A stretch of DNA of 64,000 nt from Ricinus communis (Eukaryota; Streptophyta; Magnoliopsida; Malpighiales; Euphorbiaceae): the NCBI RefSeq assembly GCF_019578655.1, contig NC_063257.1:27704362-27768361 (forward strand), in the 5' to 3' direction. Position numbers and translations under genes: made by a program. The notes under the pieces were generated by a model, which saw only the letters and a program-made list of their open reading frames with translations, did no database searches and had not been told where the DNA came from. Below are positions 24,403 to 39,374 of this stretch, in pieces. Position 1 is the first letter of the stretch; every line of letters begins with the position of its first letter.

Positions 24403-27234
24403 TGTCACGACCCCACCCGTGGGCCCGTGACCGGCACTAGGGAATGGGTAGGCGTAAGGCCACCGAAACCCGTAGTAAGCCTGACACTCACTGACTTAAA
24501 CAAATCTCATCTCAAATTAATATTATTAAAGCCACAATTTATCTTAATAGCTACATTCTACATAAATACTTCGGTCTGCCAGAAAAATTAGGCGAGACTC
24601 GAAACTCATAAAATTTACAACTGATACATCTACTAATTACTACTGCGGAGAATCTAAGATTTACCAAGTTACATACCAAATCAAATACATCACTCGATGA
24701 TGAAGGAGTCGGGTTACTCGAATAAGAGTCGCGAGAGGACTAACAAATAACTGAAAATAAGAATAGACCGCCGGGCCCCGAGTGAGTTAAAATCATATAT
24801 CTATAACAGTTTCAAATATCTCAATGTCACTCTTATTTAATTTTAAAATAATTAATAAATCACGAACCATACGTGTCATGTTAAAACATATGTGTCATGC
24901 CATGCTTAAACAAAATTTATTCCACATGCAACGGGACGAGTACTTCAAGAACTCTAATCCCAACTCTAAAATCTCGATTATTTCAACACTTATGTCTCAA
25001 CTAACCTCAACTCTATCATCTCAAACCTCTCATTCCAACAGATCGCCAGAGAGCAAAGCTCGACCAGGACCTTACTCAAATCGGCCACTTAACTCTCAAA
25101 ATTCTTTAGCCTTTCGCCTCTTTATCCAATAAGACCGGGCGCCCGAGAGCTTAGCTCGACTCAGGACCTTACCTACCCGGTCACTTAAATTTCCAAATAA
25201 GTCGGCCGGGAGAGCAATGTTTAATTGTGGACCTTTACCCCAAGAACCACACTCTATTGCTTCCAGAGAGCGATGCTCACCGTATGTGTCCTAATCTTTC
25301 TTTCTCAAATTTTTACCTCTTTACCCTTTTCCTATCTCTCTCATATTATATTGGAACACTCATCCAACTCCTATGTTCTACCGTCCTATCCTGAGTCATC
25401 ATGCAATATTAAAATTGGTAATAAAGGAAAACATATTTAAATAGTAATTAAAAGCATCATGCAAATGATAATAATAATAATTAAATGAAAATTGAAATTG
25501 CAAATAAATATTCATGAGCAAATCAAATTTTATGCATGACACGCGTAGCGATATATGACTTTAACTCACAGTTTAGCGACCTCCTAGCTCGCCTCCCAGG
25601 AGCGGAAATGAATCTAACTGACAATCTAGTTACGGAAAACAATTTATTAAAACTGAAACAATCGATCTTTAATCCTAGGTCTAGACTCCTAGGATCGACT
25701 GTCTAAGAATCTTGACTCGAGAATTCTATCAAAACCGGCAGAACCTCCCTACAACACGAACATTACCCCCCGTAAAAACGGGTCCAGGACCGCCGGAAGA
25801 ACACTTCAAATATCCAACACCTAAACAACGGAGTCGGGTCCCCAAACTTCACTATTTCCGACTCGCCACACAAAGACAAAACACAAGGCAGCAACCGATG
25901 CATAAATTATTTTGACTCACAATATCATCAAATACACAATACCATCCAATAGACACAATTAAACCAAGAATTTCTAAAATTAACGGGCCAAAGAAAATTA
26001 CCGAGACGCTCGATCGCTTGCCGACTCGCCTCCCATCACGGGAGTCCGATCGACGATCCGAACACACCATCGAACTCACAACGACGCGTCAAGACGATCC
26101 CCGCCCGATTTTCCCGATCCGACACCCGATCATCTGGAGAGATTTACGGACGATCTCGACCGTCGATTCGGAAACGAAGCTCGATCGCTACCAAACCGGT
26201 GCCATCGCCGGCTTGAGCCAAGGAGAGTCGAGATAGCCCTCCGATCGTCCATCTCCGCCGAGCTCGCCGAAAACCAAAACACGGCTGCCACCACTGCCAA
26301 CTCTCCCGCCACCAAACCGACATCACCGCCGCCAAAAGGAAGTTTCCAAGGAGCCGATCGCCACCGAGATCGGCCGAAACGCCGAACGGCCTTCGAAAGC
26401 CGCCGCCACACGCCGCGCGATTCCACCGCCTCACGGGCTTGAGTCAGCCAAGGCTGCCACCTGACGCCTGCTGCCCCTCTCTGGGTTTCCCGGCCACAAG
26501 ACTTCTCCTCCTTTCTTCTTCCCCGATTTTCTTTCCTTTCAATATCGACATTAGGACCCCGAACTTTTCCTTATTACAATTTAGTCCCTCAACTTTCTTA
26601 ATTACTTACAATTTCATCCTGTAGAATTCCAATTTGACCCCCAAACTTCTTTTTAGCCTTTCAATTAAGCCCCTAACTATTTAATTTGGGCCAAAACCGA
26701 ATTATTGAAAATACACAATTACACAAATACCCCTGACCGACATATTTATTTACAAAAATACCAAGCTCACAAATTTCCATTAAAACCCCATAAAAATAAC
26801 ATTATACTTTCAATCCTTATACCAAACTAAATTTCCAATTTGGTCCTAACACACAATTAAATTAAATAATCAATTTCCAACTTAAAATTTAATACTACTA
26901 ATCAATTATAATACCAATTTTCCCAAAATTCTTTTATAAAAACATCCTTTATAATTTCTTCCAAAATTTTTCAATATATAATTTTACTTATATAAATATG
27001 CATTTGGGAAAATTTTGAATAACCAAAATATAATCATTTCTCAAATAATTTACTTGAATAATTTCTTAAAATTTCAAACTAATTGGGTATAGAAAATAAC
27101 TCATTTATTTATCTAACATGAACATTCAAAATTTGTATTTAAATCATTCCAATTAAACCGAATAAAAATAAAGCTAAAATTAACTTAAATAAAAACTCAT
27201 TATTAAATATATAAAAAAAATTCCGGGTGTTACA
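24403..27234 (-). mobile_element. Solo LTR, minus strand, 2.8 kb
   Basis: Read on the minus strand it starts TGTAACACCCGGAATTT and ends GTCGTGACA. It is 2832 bp, flanked by a perfect GTGTA duplication at 24398-24402 and 27235-27239. It lies inside satellite and has no adjoining primer site, so it is a solo LTR. Its duplication differs from that of the solo LTR at 112-2897, so the two are independent insertions. The GC-rich middle is at about 26000-26500. The minisatellite zone (about 25020-25290) is badly decayed, suggesting an older copy. Confidence 0.93.
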
Positions 27235-30200
27235 GTGTATATTTATGAATCTGAAAAAACAATCCCGTAAAAGTAGTGTCATTGCGAATGTGAGAAAACA
27301 GCCTCGTAGAAGGGGTAAATTTTTTAATATGGGAGAACAACTCCATAATACGTGGACATTTATCAATCGGAGAAAATAACCCCGTAATTTTATTGTATTT
27401 GTGAGTATGTGAAAACAACCCCTTAAACAGGTTAATTTTATAATATGATAAAAGAACCCCGTAAAAGAGGTATATTTGTCAATATTAGAAAATAACCCCG
27501 TAAAACGTGTATATTTATGAATTTGAGAAATCAACCCATAATAGTGCTAATAATTTAATATGAGATAATGATCCTGTAGAAGTGATATATTTATAAATAT
27601 AAGAAAATAACCCCGTAAAACGTGTATATTTATGAATCTGAGAAAATATCCTCGAAAAAGTAGTGTAATTGCAAGTCTGAGAAAACAACCTCGTAGAAGT
27701 GGTAAATTTTTTATTTTAATATGAGAAAATAACCCCGTAATACGGGGATATTTATCAATCGAAGAAAATAACCCCATAATTTTTGTAAATTTGTCGAATA
27801 AGAAAATAACCCCGAAAAACGTGTATATTTATGAATTTGAGAAAAGAACCCGATAATAGTACCAATAATTTAATATGAGAAAACGACCCCGTAAAAGTCA
27901 TATATTTATCCATATAAGAGAATAACCCCGTAAAACCTGTATATTTATGAATCTGAGAAAATAACCCCGTAAAACTAATGTAATTGCGAGTCTGAGAAAA
28001 CCGCCTCGTAGAAGGAGTAAATTTTTCAATATGAGAAAACAGCCTCGTAGAAGGGGTAAATTTTTTAATATGAGAGAACAACCCCGTAATACGGGGATAT
28101 TTATCAATCGGAAAAAACAACCCCGTAATTTTGATATATTTGTGAGTATGAGAAAGAAAACCACTTAAATGGGTTAATTTTATAATATGAGAAAATAGCC
28201 CCGTAAAAAGGAGTACATTTTTCGATATAAGAAAATAACCCTGTAAAACGTGTATATTTATGAATTTGAAAAAACAACCCCATAATAGTGCTAATAATTT
28301 AATATGAGAAAAAAACCGCGTAAAAGTGGTATATTTATCAATATAAGAAAATAACCCCACGAAACGTGTATATTTATGAATATGAGAAAATAATCCCGTA
28401 AAAGTAGTGTAATTGCGAGTCTGAGAAAATAGCCTCGTAGAAGGAGTAAATTTTTTAATATGAGAAAACAGTCTCGTAGAAGGGGTAAGTTCTTTCATAT
28501 GAGAGAACAACCCCGTAATACGGGAACATTTATCAATCAGAGAACATAACTCCTTAATTTTGGTATATTTGTGAGTATAAGAAAACGACTCCTTAAATGG
28601 GTTAATTTTATAATATGAGAAAATAACGCAGTAAAAGGGGTATATTTGTCAATATAAGAAAATAACCCCGTAAAAGTGTATATTTATGAATTTGAGAAAA
28701 TAACACCATAATGGTGCTAATTATTTAATACGAGAAAACGACCCCGTAAAAGTGGTATATTTATCAATATAAGAAAATAACCCCGTAAAACGTGTATATT
28801 TATGAATCTGAGAAAACAACCTAGTAAAAGTAGTGTAATTGCGAGTCTGAGAAAACAACCTCGTAGAAGGGGTAAATTTTTTAATATGAGAGAACAACCC
28901 CGTAATACGGAGATATTTATCAATCGGAGAAATAATCCCGTAATTTATGTATATTTGTGAGTATGGGAAAACAACCTCTTAAATGGGTTACTTTTATAAT
29001 ATGAGAAAACAACCAGGCAAAAAGGGTATATTTATCGATATAAGAAAATAATCCGTAAAATATGTATATTTATGAATTTGATAAAGCAACACCATTATGG
29101 TGCTAATAATATAATATGAGAAAACAACCTCGTAAAAGTAGTGTAATTGAGAGTCTGAGAAAACAGCCTCGTCGAACGAGTAAATTTTTTAATATGAGAA
29201 AACAGCCTCGTGGAAGGGGTAAATTTTTTAATATATGAAAACAACCCCGTCATATCGGGATATTTATGAATCTGAGGAAATAACTCCGTAATTGTGGTAT
29301 ATTTGTGAGTATGAGAAAACTACCCCTTAAATGATTAATTTTATAATATGAGAAAACAACCGCGTAAAAGGGGTACGTTTGTCGATATAAGAAAATAACC
29401 TCGTAAAACGTGTATATTTATGAATCTGAAAAGTTAACCCCATAAAAGTAGTGTAATTGCAAGTCTGAGAAAATAGCCTCGTAGAAGGGGTAAATTTTTT
29501 AATAAGAAAAAATAACTCCGTAAGAGGGGTATATTTATAAATATTAGAAAACAACCCCGTAATAAGAAGATATTTATAAATCGGAGAAAATAAATCTCTA
29601 ATTTTGGTATATTTGTGAATATGAGAAAACAACCCTTTAAATGGATTAATTTTATAATATGAGAAAACAACCCCGTAAAAGTGGTATATCTATCAATATA
29701 AGAAAATAACCCCGTAAAACGTGTATATTTATGAATTTGAGAAAATAACCCCATAATAGTGCTAATAATTAAGTATGAGAAAATAAACCTATAAAAGAGG
29801 TGTATTTATCCATATAAGAAATATTCCCGGGAAACGTGTATATTTATAAATTTGAGAAAACAACCCTATAATAGTGTTAATAATTTAAAATGAGACAACC
29901 ACCCCGTAAAAGTGGTATATTTATTAATATAGGAAAATAGCCCCGTAAAATGTGTATATTTATGAATCTGAAAAAACAGCCTCCAAGAAAGGGTAAATTA
30001 TTTAATAAGAGAAAATAACTCCGTAAGAGGGGGATATTTATAAATATTAGAAAATAATACCGTAATACAGAGATACTTATCAATAAGAGCAAATAACCCA
30101 TAATCTTGGTATATTTGTGAGTATGAGAAAACAACCTCTTAAATGGGTTAATTTTATAATATAAGAAAACAACCTCGTAAAAATGGTACATTTGTAAGTA

Positions 30201-33200
30201 TAAGAAAATAACCTCGTAAAACATTTGTATTTATGAATCTGAGGAAACAACCACATAAAAATATTGTAATTGCGAGTCTAAGAAAGCAGTCTCGTAGAAC
30301 GGGTAAATTTTTTAATATGAGAAAACAGCCTCGTAGAAGGGGTAAATTTTTTAATATATGAAAACAACCCTGTCATATGGGGACATTTATGAATCTGTGG
30401 AAATATAATTGTGGTATATTTGTGAGTATGAGAAAACAACCTCTTAAATGGGTTAATTTTATAATATGAGAAAACAACCCCGTAAAAGGGGTGTAATTGT
30501 CAACATAAGAAAATAACTCCGTAAATCGTGTATATTTATTAATTTAAGATAACAACCCCATAATAGTGCTAATAATTTAATATGAGAAAAAAACTCCACG
30601 AAAGTGGTATTTTTATCAATATAAAAAAATAATCCCGTAAAATGTGTATATTTAAGAATCTAAGAAAACAAACTTGAAAAATTAGTGTAATTGCAAGTAT
30701 GAGAAAACAGCCTCGTAGAAGGGGTAAATTTTTTAACATGAAAAAACAACCTCGTAATACGGGATATTTATCAATCGGAGAAAATAACCCGTAATTTTGG
30801 TATATTTATAAATATGAGAAAAGAACCCCTTAAATGAGTTAATTCTATAATATGAGAAAAAACCCGTATAAGGGGTATATTTGTCAATATAAGAAAATAA
30901 CCCCGTAAAATGTGTATATTTATGAATTTTACAAAACAAACCCATAATGGTGCTAATAATTTAGTATGAGAAAAGAACCTTGTGAAAGTAATATATATAT
31001 TTATGAATCTGAGAAAACAACCCCGTAAAAGTAGTGTAATTGCGAGTATGAGGAAATAGCCTCGTAGAAAGGGTAAATTTTTTAATATATGAAAAAAATC
31101 CCGCAATACAGGAATATTTATCAATCGGAGAAAATAACCCCGTAATTTTGGTATATTTGTGAGTATGGGAAAACAACCCCTTAAATGGGTTAATTTTATA
31201 ATATGAAAAAACAAACCCGTAATAGGGGTATATTTGTCAATATAAGAAAATAACCCCGTAAAATGTGTATATTTATTAGTTTAAGAAAACAACCCCATAA
31301 TACTACTAATAATTAAGTATGAGAAAACAACCCCGTAAAAGTGGTATATTTATCAATATAAAGAAAATAACCCTGTAAAACGTGTATATTTATGAATAGG
31401 AGAAAATAACTCCGTAAAACTAGTGTAATTGCGAGTCTGAGAAAACAGCCTTGTAGAAGGGGTAAGTTTTTTAATATGTGAAAACAACCCCGTAAGAGGG
31501 GCATATTTATAAATATTAGAAAACAATCCCGTAATACGGGGATATTTATCAATCGGAGAAAATAACCCCGTAATTTTGGTATATTTGTGAGTATGAGTAA
31601 ACAACCCCTTAAATGAGTTAATTTTATAATATGAGAAAACAACCCCGTAAAAGTGGTATATTTGTCAATATAAGAAAATAACCCCGTAAAACGTATGTAT
31701 TTATGAATTTGAGAAAACAACCCCATAATAGTGCTAATAATTTAATATGAAAAAATGACCCAGTAAAAGTAGTATATTTATAAATATAAGAAAATAACCC
31801 CGTAAAACGTGTATACTTATGAATTTGAGAAAACAACCCCGTAAAAGTAGTGTAATTGCGATTCTGAGAAAACAGCCTCGTAGAAGGGGTAAATCTCTTA
31901 ACACGAGAAAACACCCCGTAATACGGGGATATTTATCTATTGAAGAAAATAACCCGTAATTTTGATGTATTTGTGAGTATAAGAACACAACCCCTTAAAT
32001 GGGTTAATTTTATAATATGAGAAAATAACATCGTAAAAGGGGTATATTTATCGATATAGGAAAATAACCCCGTAAAATGTGTATATTTGTGAATTTGAGA
32101 AAACAATCCCGTAATAGTGCTAATAATTTAGTATGAGAAAACGACCCTGTAAAAGTGGTATTTTTATCAATATAAGAAAATAACCCCGTAAAACGTGTAT
32201 ATTTATGAATATGAGAAAACAACCGTGTAAAAGTAGTGTAATTGCGAGTTTGAGAAAATAGGCTTGTAGAAAGGGTAATTTTTTTAATATGAGAGAACAG
32301 CCTCGAAATACGAAAATATTCATCAATCGGACAAAATAAGCCCGTAATTTTGGTATATTTGTGAGTACGAGAAAAGAACCCCTTAAATAGGTTAATTTTA
32401 TAATATGAGAAAACAACCCCGTAAAATGGGTATATTTATCGATAAAAGAAAATAACCCCGTAAAATATGTATATGAATGAATATGAGAAAACAACCGTGT
32501 CAAAGTAGTGTAATTGCGAGTTTGAGAAAACAGCCTCGTAGAATGGATAAATTTTTTAATATGAGAGGACGACCTCGTAATACGGGGATATTCATCAATC
32601 GGAGAAAATAACCCCGTAATTTTGGTATATTTATGACTACGAGAAAACAACCCCTTAAATGGGTTAAATTTATAATATGAGAAAATAACCCCGTAAAACG
32701 TGTATATTTATGATTTTGAAAAAATAACCCCATAATAGTTCTAATAATTTAATATGAAAAAACAACTTCGTAAAAGTGGTATGTTTATCAATATAAGAAA
32801 ATAACCCGTAAAACGTGTATATTTATGAATATGAGAAAGCAAGTGCGTAAAAATAGTGTAATTGCGAGTCTGAGAAAACAACCTCGTAGAAGGAATAAAT
32901 TTTTTAATATGAGAAAACATCCTCGTAGAAGGGGTAAATTTTTTAATATGAGAGAACAACCCCGTAATATGAGGATATTTATCAATCAGAGAAAATAATC
33001 CCGTAATTTTGGTATATTTGTGAGTATGAGAAAACAACCCCTTAAATGGGTTAATTTTATAATATGAGAAAACAATCCTGTAAATGGAGTATATTTGTCA
33101 ATATAAGAAAATAACCTCGTAAAATGTGTATTTTTTATGAATATGAGAAAACAACTCCATAAAAGTAGTGTAATTGCGAGTCTAAGAAAATAACCTCGTA

Positions 33201-36200
33201 GAAGGGATAAATTTTTTAATATGAGAAAACATTCCCGTAAGAAGGATATATTTATAAATATTAGAAAACAATCCCGTAATACGGGAATATTTATCAACCA
33301 GAGAAAATAACCCTGTAATTGTGGTTTTGTGAGTATGAGAAAATAACTCCTTAAATGAGTTAATTTTATAATATGAGAAAACAACCCCGTAAAAGTGGTA
33401 TATCTATCAATATAAGAAAATAACCCCATAAAACATGTATATTTATGAATTTGGGAAAATAACCCTATAATAGTGCTAATAATTTCATATTAGAAAATAA
33501 CCCTGTAATATAGGGATATTTATGAATCAGAGCAAATAACCCCGTAATTGTGGTATATTTGAGAGTATGAGAAGATAACCACTTAAATGGATTAATTTTA
33601 TAGTATGAGAAAATGATTCTGTAAAAAGGATACATTTGTCGATATAAGAAAATAACTCTATAAAACGTGTATATTTATGAATTTGAAAAAACAAACCCAT
33701 AAAAGTGCTAATAATTTAATATGAGAAAACGACTCAGTAAAAATGGTATAATTATAATTATAAGAGAATAACCCCGTAAAACATGTATATTTATGAATCC
33801 GAGAAAATAACGCTACAAAAGTAGTGTAATTACGAGTCTGAGAAAACAACCCCGTAATACGGGGATATTTATCAATCGAAGAAAATAACCCCGTAAAAGT
33901 AGTGTAATTGCGAGTCTCAGAAAAGAGCCTCATAAAGGGTAAATTTTTTAAAATGAGAAAGCAACCCCGTAAGGGAGTATACTTATAAATATTAGAAAAC
34001 AACCACGTAATACGGAAATATTTATCAATCGGAGAAAAATAACCCCCTAATTTTGATATATTTGTGAGTATGAGAAAATAAGCCCTTAAATGCGTAATTT
34101 TATAATATGAGAAAACGACCCCGTAAAAGTGGTATATTTATCAATATAAGAAAATAATCCAGTAAAACTTGTATATTTATGAATATGACAAAAAAAACCT
34201 CATAAAAATAGTGTAATTGCGAGTTTGAGAAAACGGCCTCGCAGAAGAGGTAAATTTTTTAATATGAGAAAATAACCTCGTAGAAAGGATAAATTTTTTA
34301 ATATGAGAAAACAGCCCCGTAATATGGGGATATTTATCAATCGGAGAAAATAAACCCATAATTTTAGTATATTTGTGAGTATGAGAAAAGAACCCCTTAA
34401 ATGGGTTAATTTTATAATATGAGAAGAAAACTCCGTAAAAGGGGTATATTTATCAATATAAGAAAATAACCAGTAAAAGTAGTATATTTGTCAATATAAG
34501 AAAATAATCCTTTAAAACATATATATTTATGAATCTAAAAAAAAAACCCTGTAAAAGTAGTGTAATAACAACTTTGAGAAAATAGCCTCGTATAAAGGGT
34601 AAATTTTTTACTATGAGAAAACAACCATGTAATATGGGAATATTTATCAATCAGAGAAAATAACTCCGTAAAATGTGTATATTTATGAATTTGAGAAAAC
34701 AACCCTATAATAGTGTTAATAATTTAATATGAGAAAATGACCCCATAAAAGTGGTGTATTTATCAATATAAGAAAAATCCCGTAAAACGTGTATATTTAT
34801 AAATTTGAGAAACCAACCTCCTAAAAGTAATGTAATTGCGAGTCTAATAAAACAGCCTCGTAGAAGGAGTAAATTTTTTAATATGAGAAAACAGTCTCGT
34901 AAAAGGGGTATATTTTTTAATATGTGAAAACAACCCCGTAATACAAGGATATTAATCAATGTCAGGAAATATCCCCATAATTATAGTATATTTGTGAGTA
35001 TGAGAAAATAACCCCTTAAATGGGTTAATTTTATAATATGAGAAAACAACCCCGTAAAAGGGGTATATTTGTCGATATAAGAAAATAACCTCATAAAACG
35101 TGTATATTTATGAATTTGAGAAAACAACTCCATAATAGTGATAAAAATTTAATATGAGAAAACGACACCGTATAAGTGGTATTTTTATCAATATAAGAAA
35201 ATAACTCCGTAAAACATGTATATTTATGAATTTGAGAAAACAACCCCGTAAAAGTAGTGTAATTGCGACTCTGAGAAAACAGCCTCGTAGAATGGGTAAA
35301 ATTTTTAATATGAAAAAACAACTTCGTAAGAGGGGTATATTTATAAATATTAGAAAAAAATCCCATAATACAGTGATATTTATCAATCGGAGAAAATAAC
35401 CTGTGGTATATTTATGAATATGAGAAAACAACTCCCTAATTGGGTTAATTTTAGAATATGAGAAAACAACCCCGTAAAAGGGGCATATTTATCCATATAT
35501 GAAAATAACCCCGTGTTACGTGTATATTTATAAATTTTACAAGCAACCTCATAATAGTGCTAATAATTTAATATGAGAAAATAACCCCATAAAAGTGGTA
35601 TATTTATCAATATAAGAACATAACCCTGTAAAATTTATATATTTATGAATATGAAAAAACAACCCCTTAAAAATAGCGTAATTGTGAGTCTGAGAAAACA
35701 GCCTCGTAGAAGGGGTAAAATTTTTAATATGAGAAAATAACCCGTAATACGGGAATATTTATCAATCATAGAAAATAACCATATAATTTTGGTACATTTG
35801 TGAGTATGAGAAAACAACCCCTTAAATGGATTAATTTTCTAATATGAGAAAATAACCCCTTAAAAGGGGTATATTTTCGATATAAGAAAATAATCCTATA
35901 AAACGTGTATATTTATGAATTTGAAAAAACAACCCCGTAACTATGCTAATAATTTAATATGAGAAAATGACCCCGTAGAAGTGGTATATTTATAATTATA
36001 AGAAAATAACCCCGTAAAGCGTGTAGATTTATGAATATGAGAAAAGAACCTACAAAATTAGTGTAATTGCGAGTCTAAGAAAATAACCTCGTAGAACGGG
36101 TAAATTATTTAATATAAGAAAATAGCCTCGTAGAAGGGGTTTATTTTTTAATTTGAGAGAACAACCCCGTAAGAGGGGTATATTAATAAATATTAGAAAA

Positions 36201-39200
36201 CAACCCCGTAATACGGGGATATTTATCGAAGGTAACCTCGTAATTGTGGTATATTTGTGACTGTGAGAAAACAACCCCTTAAATAGGTTAATTTTATAAT
36301 ATGAGAAAACAACCCCATTAAAGGTTTATATTTGTCAATAGAGGAAGATAACCCTGTAAAACGTCTATATTTTATGAATTTGAGAAAACAACCCCATAAT
36401 AGTGCTAATAATTTAATATGAGAAAACGACCCCATAAAAGTGGTATATTTATCAATATCAGAAAAAATCCCGTAAAACATGTATATCTATGAATATGAGA
36501 AAATAACCCCGTAAAAGTAGTGTAATTGCGTGTCTAAGAAAACAGCCTCGTAGAAGGGGTAAATTTTTTAATATGAGAAAAGAATCCCTTAAATGGATTA
36601 ATTTTATAATATGAGAAAACAACTCCGTAAAAGGGGTATATTTGTCAATATAAGAAAATAATCCTGTAAAAGTGCTATATTTATAAATATAAGAAAATAA
36701 CTCCGTAAAACGTGTATATTTATGAATGTGAGTAAACAACCCCGTAAAAGTAGTGTAATAGCAACTCTGAGAAAATAGCCTCGTATAAGGGGTTGTTAAA
36801 ATTTTTTAATATGAGAAAACAACCCCTTAAGAGGGGTATATTTATAAATATTAGAAAACAACCTCGTAATACAGGGATATTTATCAATCAGAGAAAATAT
36901 TCCCGTAATTATGGTATATTTGTGAGTGTTTGAGAAAAACTCCTTAAATGGGTTAATTTTATAATATGAGAAAACAACCCCGTAAAAGGCGTACATTTGT
37001 TAATATAAAAAAATAATCTCTGTAAAACATGTATATTTATGAATATGAGAAAACTACCCCATAATAGTGCTAATAGTTTAATATGAGAAAACTACCCCGT
37101 AAAAGTGGTATATTTATTAATATAAGAAAATAACTTAGTAAAACGTGTATATTTATGAATATGAGAAAACAACCCCGTAAAAATAGTGTAATTGCGAGCC
37201 TCAGTAAACCGTCTCGCAGAAGGGGTAAATTTTTTAATATGAGAAAACAGCCTCGTAGTAAGGGAAAGTATTTTAATATGAGGAAATAGCCTCGTAATAC
37301 GGTTATATTTATCAATCGGAGAAAATAACCCTGTATTTTTGTATATTTGTGAGTATGAGAAAATAACCCCTTAAATGGGTTTAATTTTATAATACGAGAA
37401 AACGACCCCGTAAAAGGGGTATATTAGTCAATATAAGAGAATAACCCTGTAAAAGTGGTATATTTATCAATATAAAAATATAACCCCGTAAAACGTTTAT
37501 ATTTATGAATTTGAGAAAACAACCCCGTAAAAGTAGGGTAATAGAAAGTCTGAGAAAACAGCCTCGTAGAATTGGTAAATTTTTTAATATGAGAAAACAA
37601 CCACGTAATACGCGGATATTTATCAATCGGAGAAAATAATCCTGTAATTTTGGTATATTTGTGAGTATGTGAAAACAACAGCTTAAATGGGTTAATTTTA
37701 TAATATGAGAAAACAACTCCGTAAAAGTAGTATATTTGTCAATATAAGAAAATAACAACGTAAAACGTGTATATTTATGAATCTGATAAAATAATCCAAT
37801 AAAGTAGTGTAATTGCGAGTCTAAGAAAACAGCCTCGTAGAACTGGTAAATTTCTTAATATGAGAAAACAACCTCGTAGAACGGATAAATTTTTTAATAT
37901 ATGAAAACAACCCTGTAATACAGGGATATTTATGAATCTTAGGAAATAACCCCGTAATTGTAGTATATTTGTGAGTATGAGAAAATAACCCATTAAATGG
38001 GTTAATTTTATAATATGAGAAAATAATCCCGTAAAAGGGGTATATTTATCAATATAAGAAAATAACCCCATTAAACGTGTATATTTATGAATTTTAGAAT
38101 ACAATCCCATAATAGTGCTAATAATTTATTATAAGAAAACGACCCCATAAAAGTGGTATATTTATCAATATAATAAATAACCCCATAAAACGTGTATATC
38201 TATGAATTTGAGAAAATAACCCCGTAAAAGTAGTGCAATCGCAAGTCTGAGAAAACAGCCTCGTAGAAGAGGTAAATTTTTAATATGAGAAAATAACCCC
38301 GTAATACAGGGATATTTATCAATCAGAGAAAATAACCCCGTAATTTTGGTATATTTGTGAGTATGAGAAAATCACCCCTTAAATGAGTTAATTTTAGAAT
38401 ATGCATAAACAACCCTGTAAAAGGGGCATATTTGTCCATATAAGAAAATAACCCCTTAAAACGTGTATATTGATGAATTTGAGAAGACAACCCTATAGTA
38501 TTGCTAATAATTTTATATGAGAAAATGATCCCGTAAAGGTGGTATATTTATCAATATAAGAAAATAACCCCGTAAAGCGTGTATATCTATGAATCTGAGA
38601 AAATAACCCCGTAAAAGTAGTGCAATTGCGAGTTTGAGAAAACAGCCTCGTAGAAGAGGTAAATTTTTTAATATGAGAAAACAACCCCGCGATACGGGGA
38701 TATTTATCAATCGGAGAAAATAATCCATAATTTTGGTATATTTGTGAGTATGAGAAAACAACAGCTTAAATGGGTGGATATTTATCAATCGGAGAAAATA
38801 ATCCGTGATTTTGGTATATTTGTGAGTATGAGAAAACAACAGCTTAAATGGGTTAATTTTATAATATGAGAAAAGAAGTCCGTAAAAACGGTATATTAAA
38901 TATAAGAAAATAACCCAATAAAACGTGTATATTTATGAATCTAAGAAAATAACCCAATAAAGTAGTGTAATTGCGAGTCTAAGGAAACAAACTGGTAGAA
39001 CGAGTAAATTTCTTAATATGAGAAAATAGTATCATAGAATGGATAAATTTTTTAATATATGAAAACATTTCCGTATTACGGGAATATTTATGAATCTCAG
39101 GAAATAACCCTGTAATTGCGGTATATTTGTGAGTATGAGAAAACAACCCTTTAAATGGGTTAATTTTATAATATGAGAAAATAATCGCGTAAAAGGGTTA

Positions 39201-39374
39201 TATTTGTCGATATAAGAAAATAACCCCATAAAACGTGTATATTTATGAATTTGAGAAAACAACCCCATAATAGTGCTAAAAATTTTATATGAGAAAACAA
39301 TCTTATAAAAGTGGTATATTTACCAATATAAGAAAGTAATCTCGTAAAACGTGTATATCTATGAATCTGAGAAT
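27235..39374 (-). repeat. 39-bp satellite with higher-order structure, reverse
   Basis: About 310 monomers on the minus strand with the same order of monomer types as the left array. From 31078 to 39374 it pairs, in reverse, with 13771-22069 at almost equal length (about 8.3 kb each). From 27235 to 31077 it continues beyond the point where the left contig ends at the gap. A right-arm-only dimer duplication sits at 38698-38852. Confidence 0.95.
38698..38852 (-). repeat. Local duplication of a monomer pair (78-bp period)
   Basis: A 78-bp segment beginning GGATATTTATCAATCGGAG at 38698 recurs at 38776 with few changes. Each copy covers two monomers. The collinear left-arm position (about 14300-14390) has a single copy. 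Confidence 0.85.
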
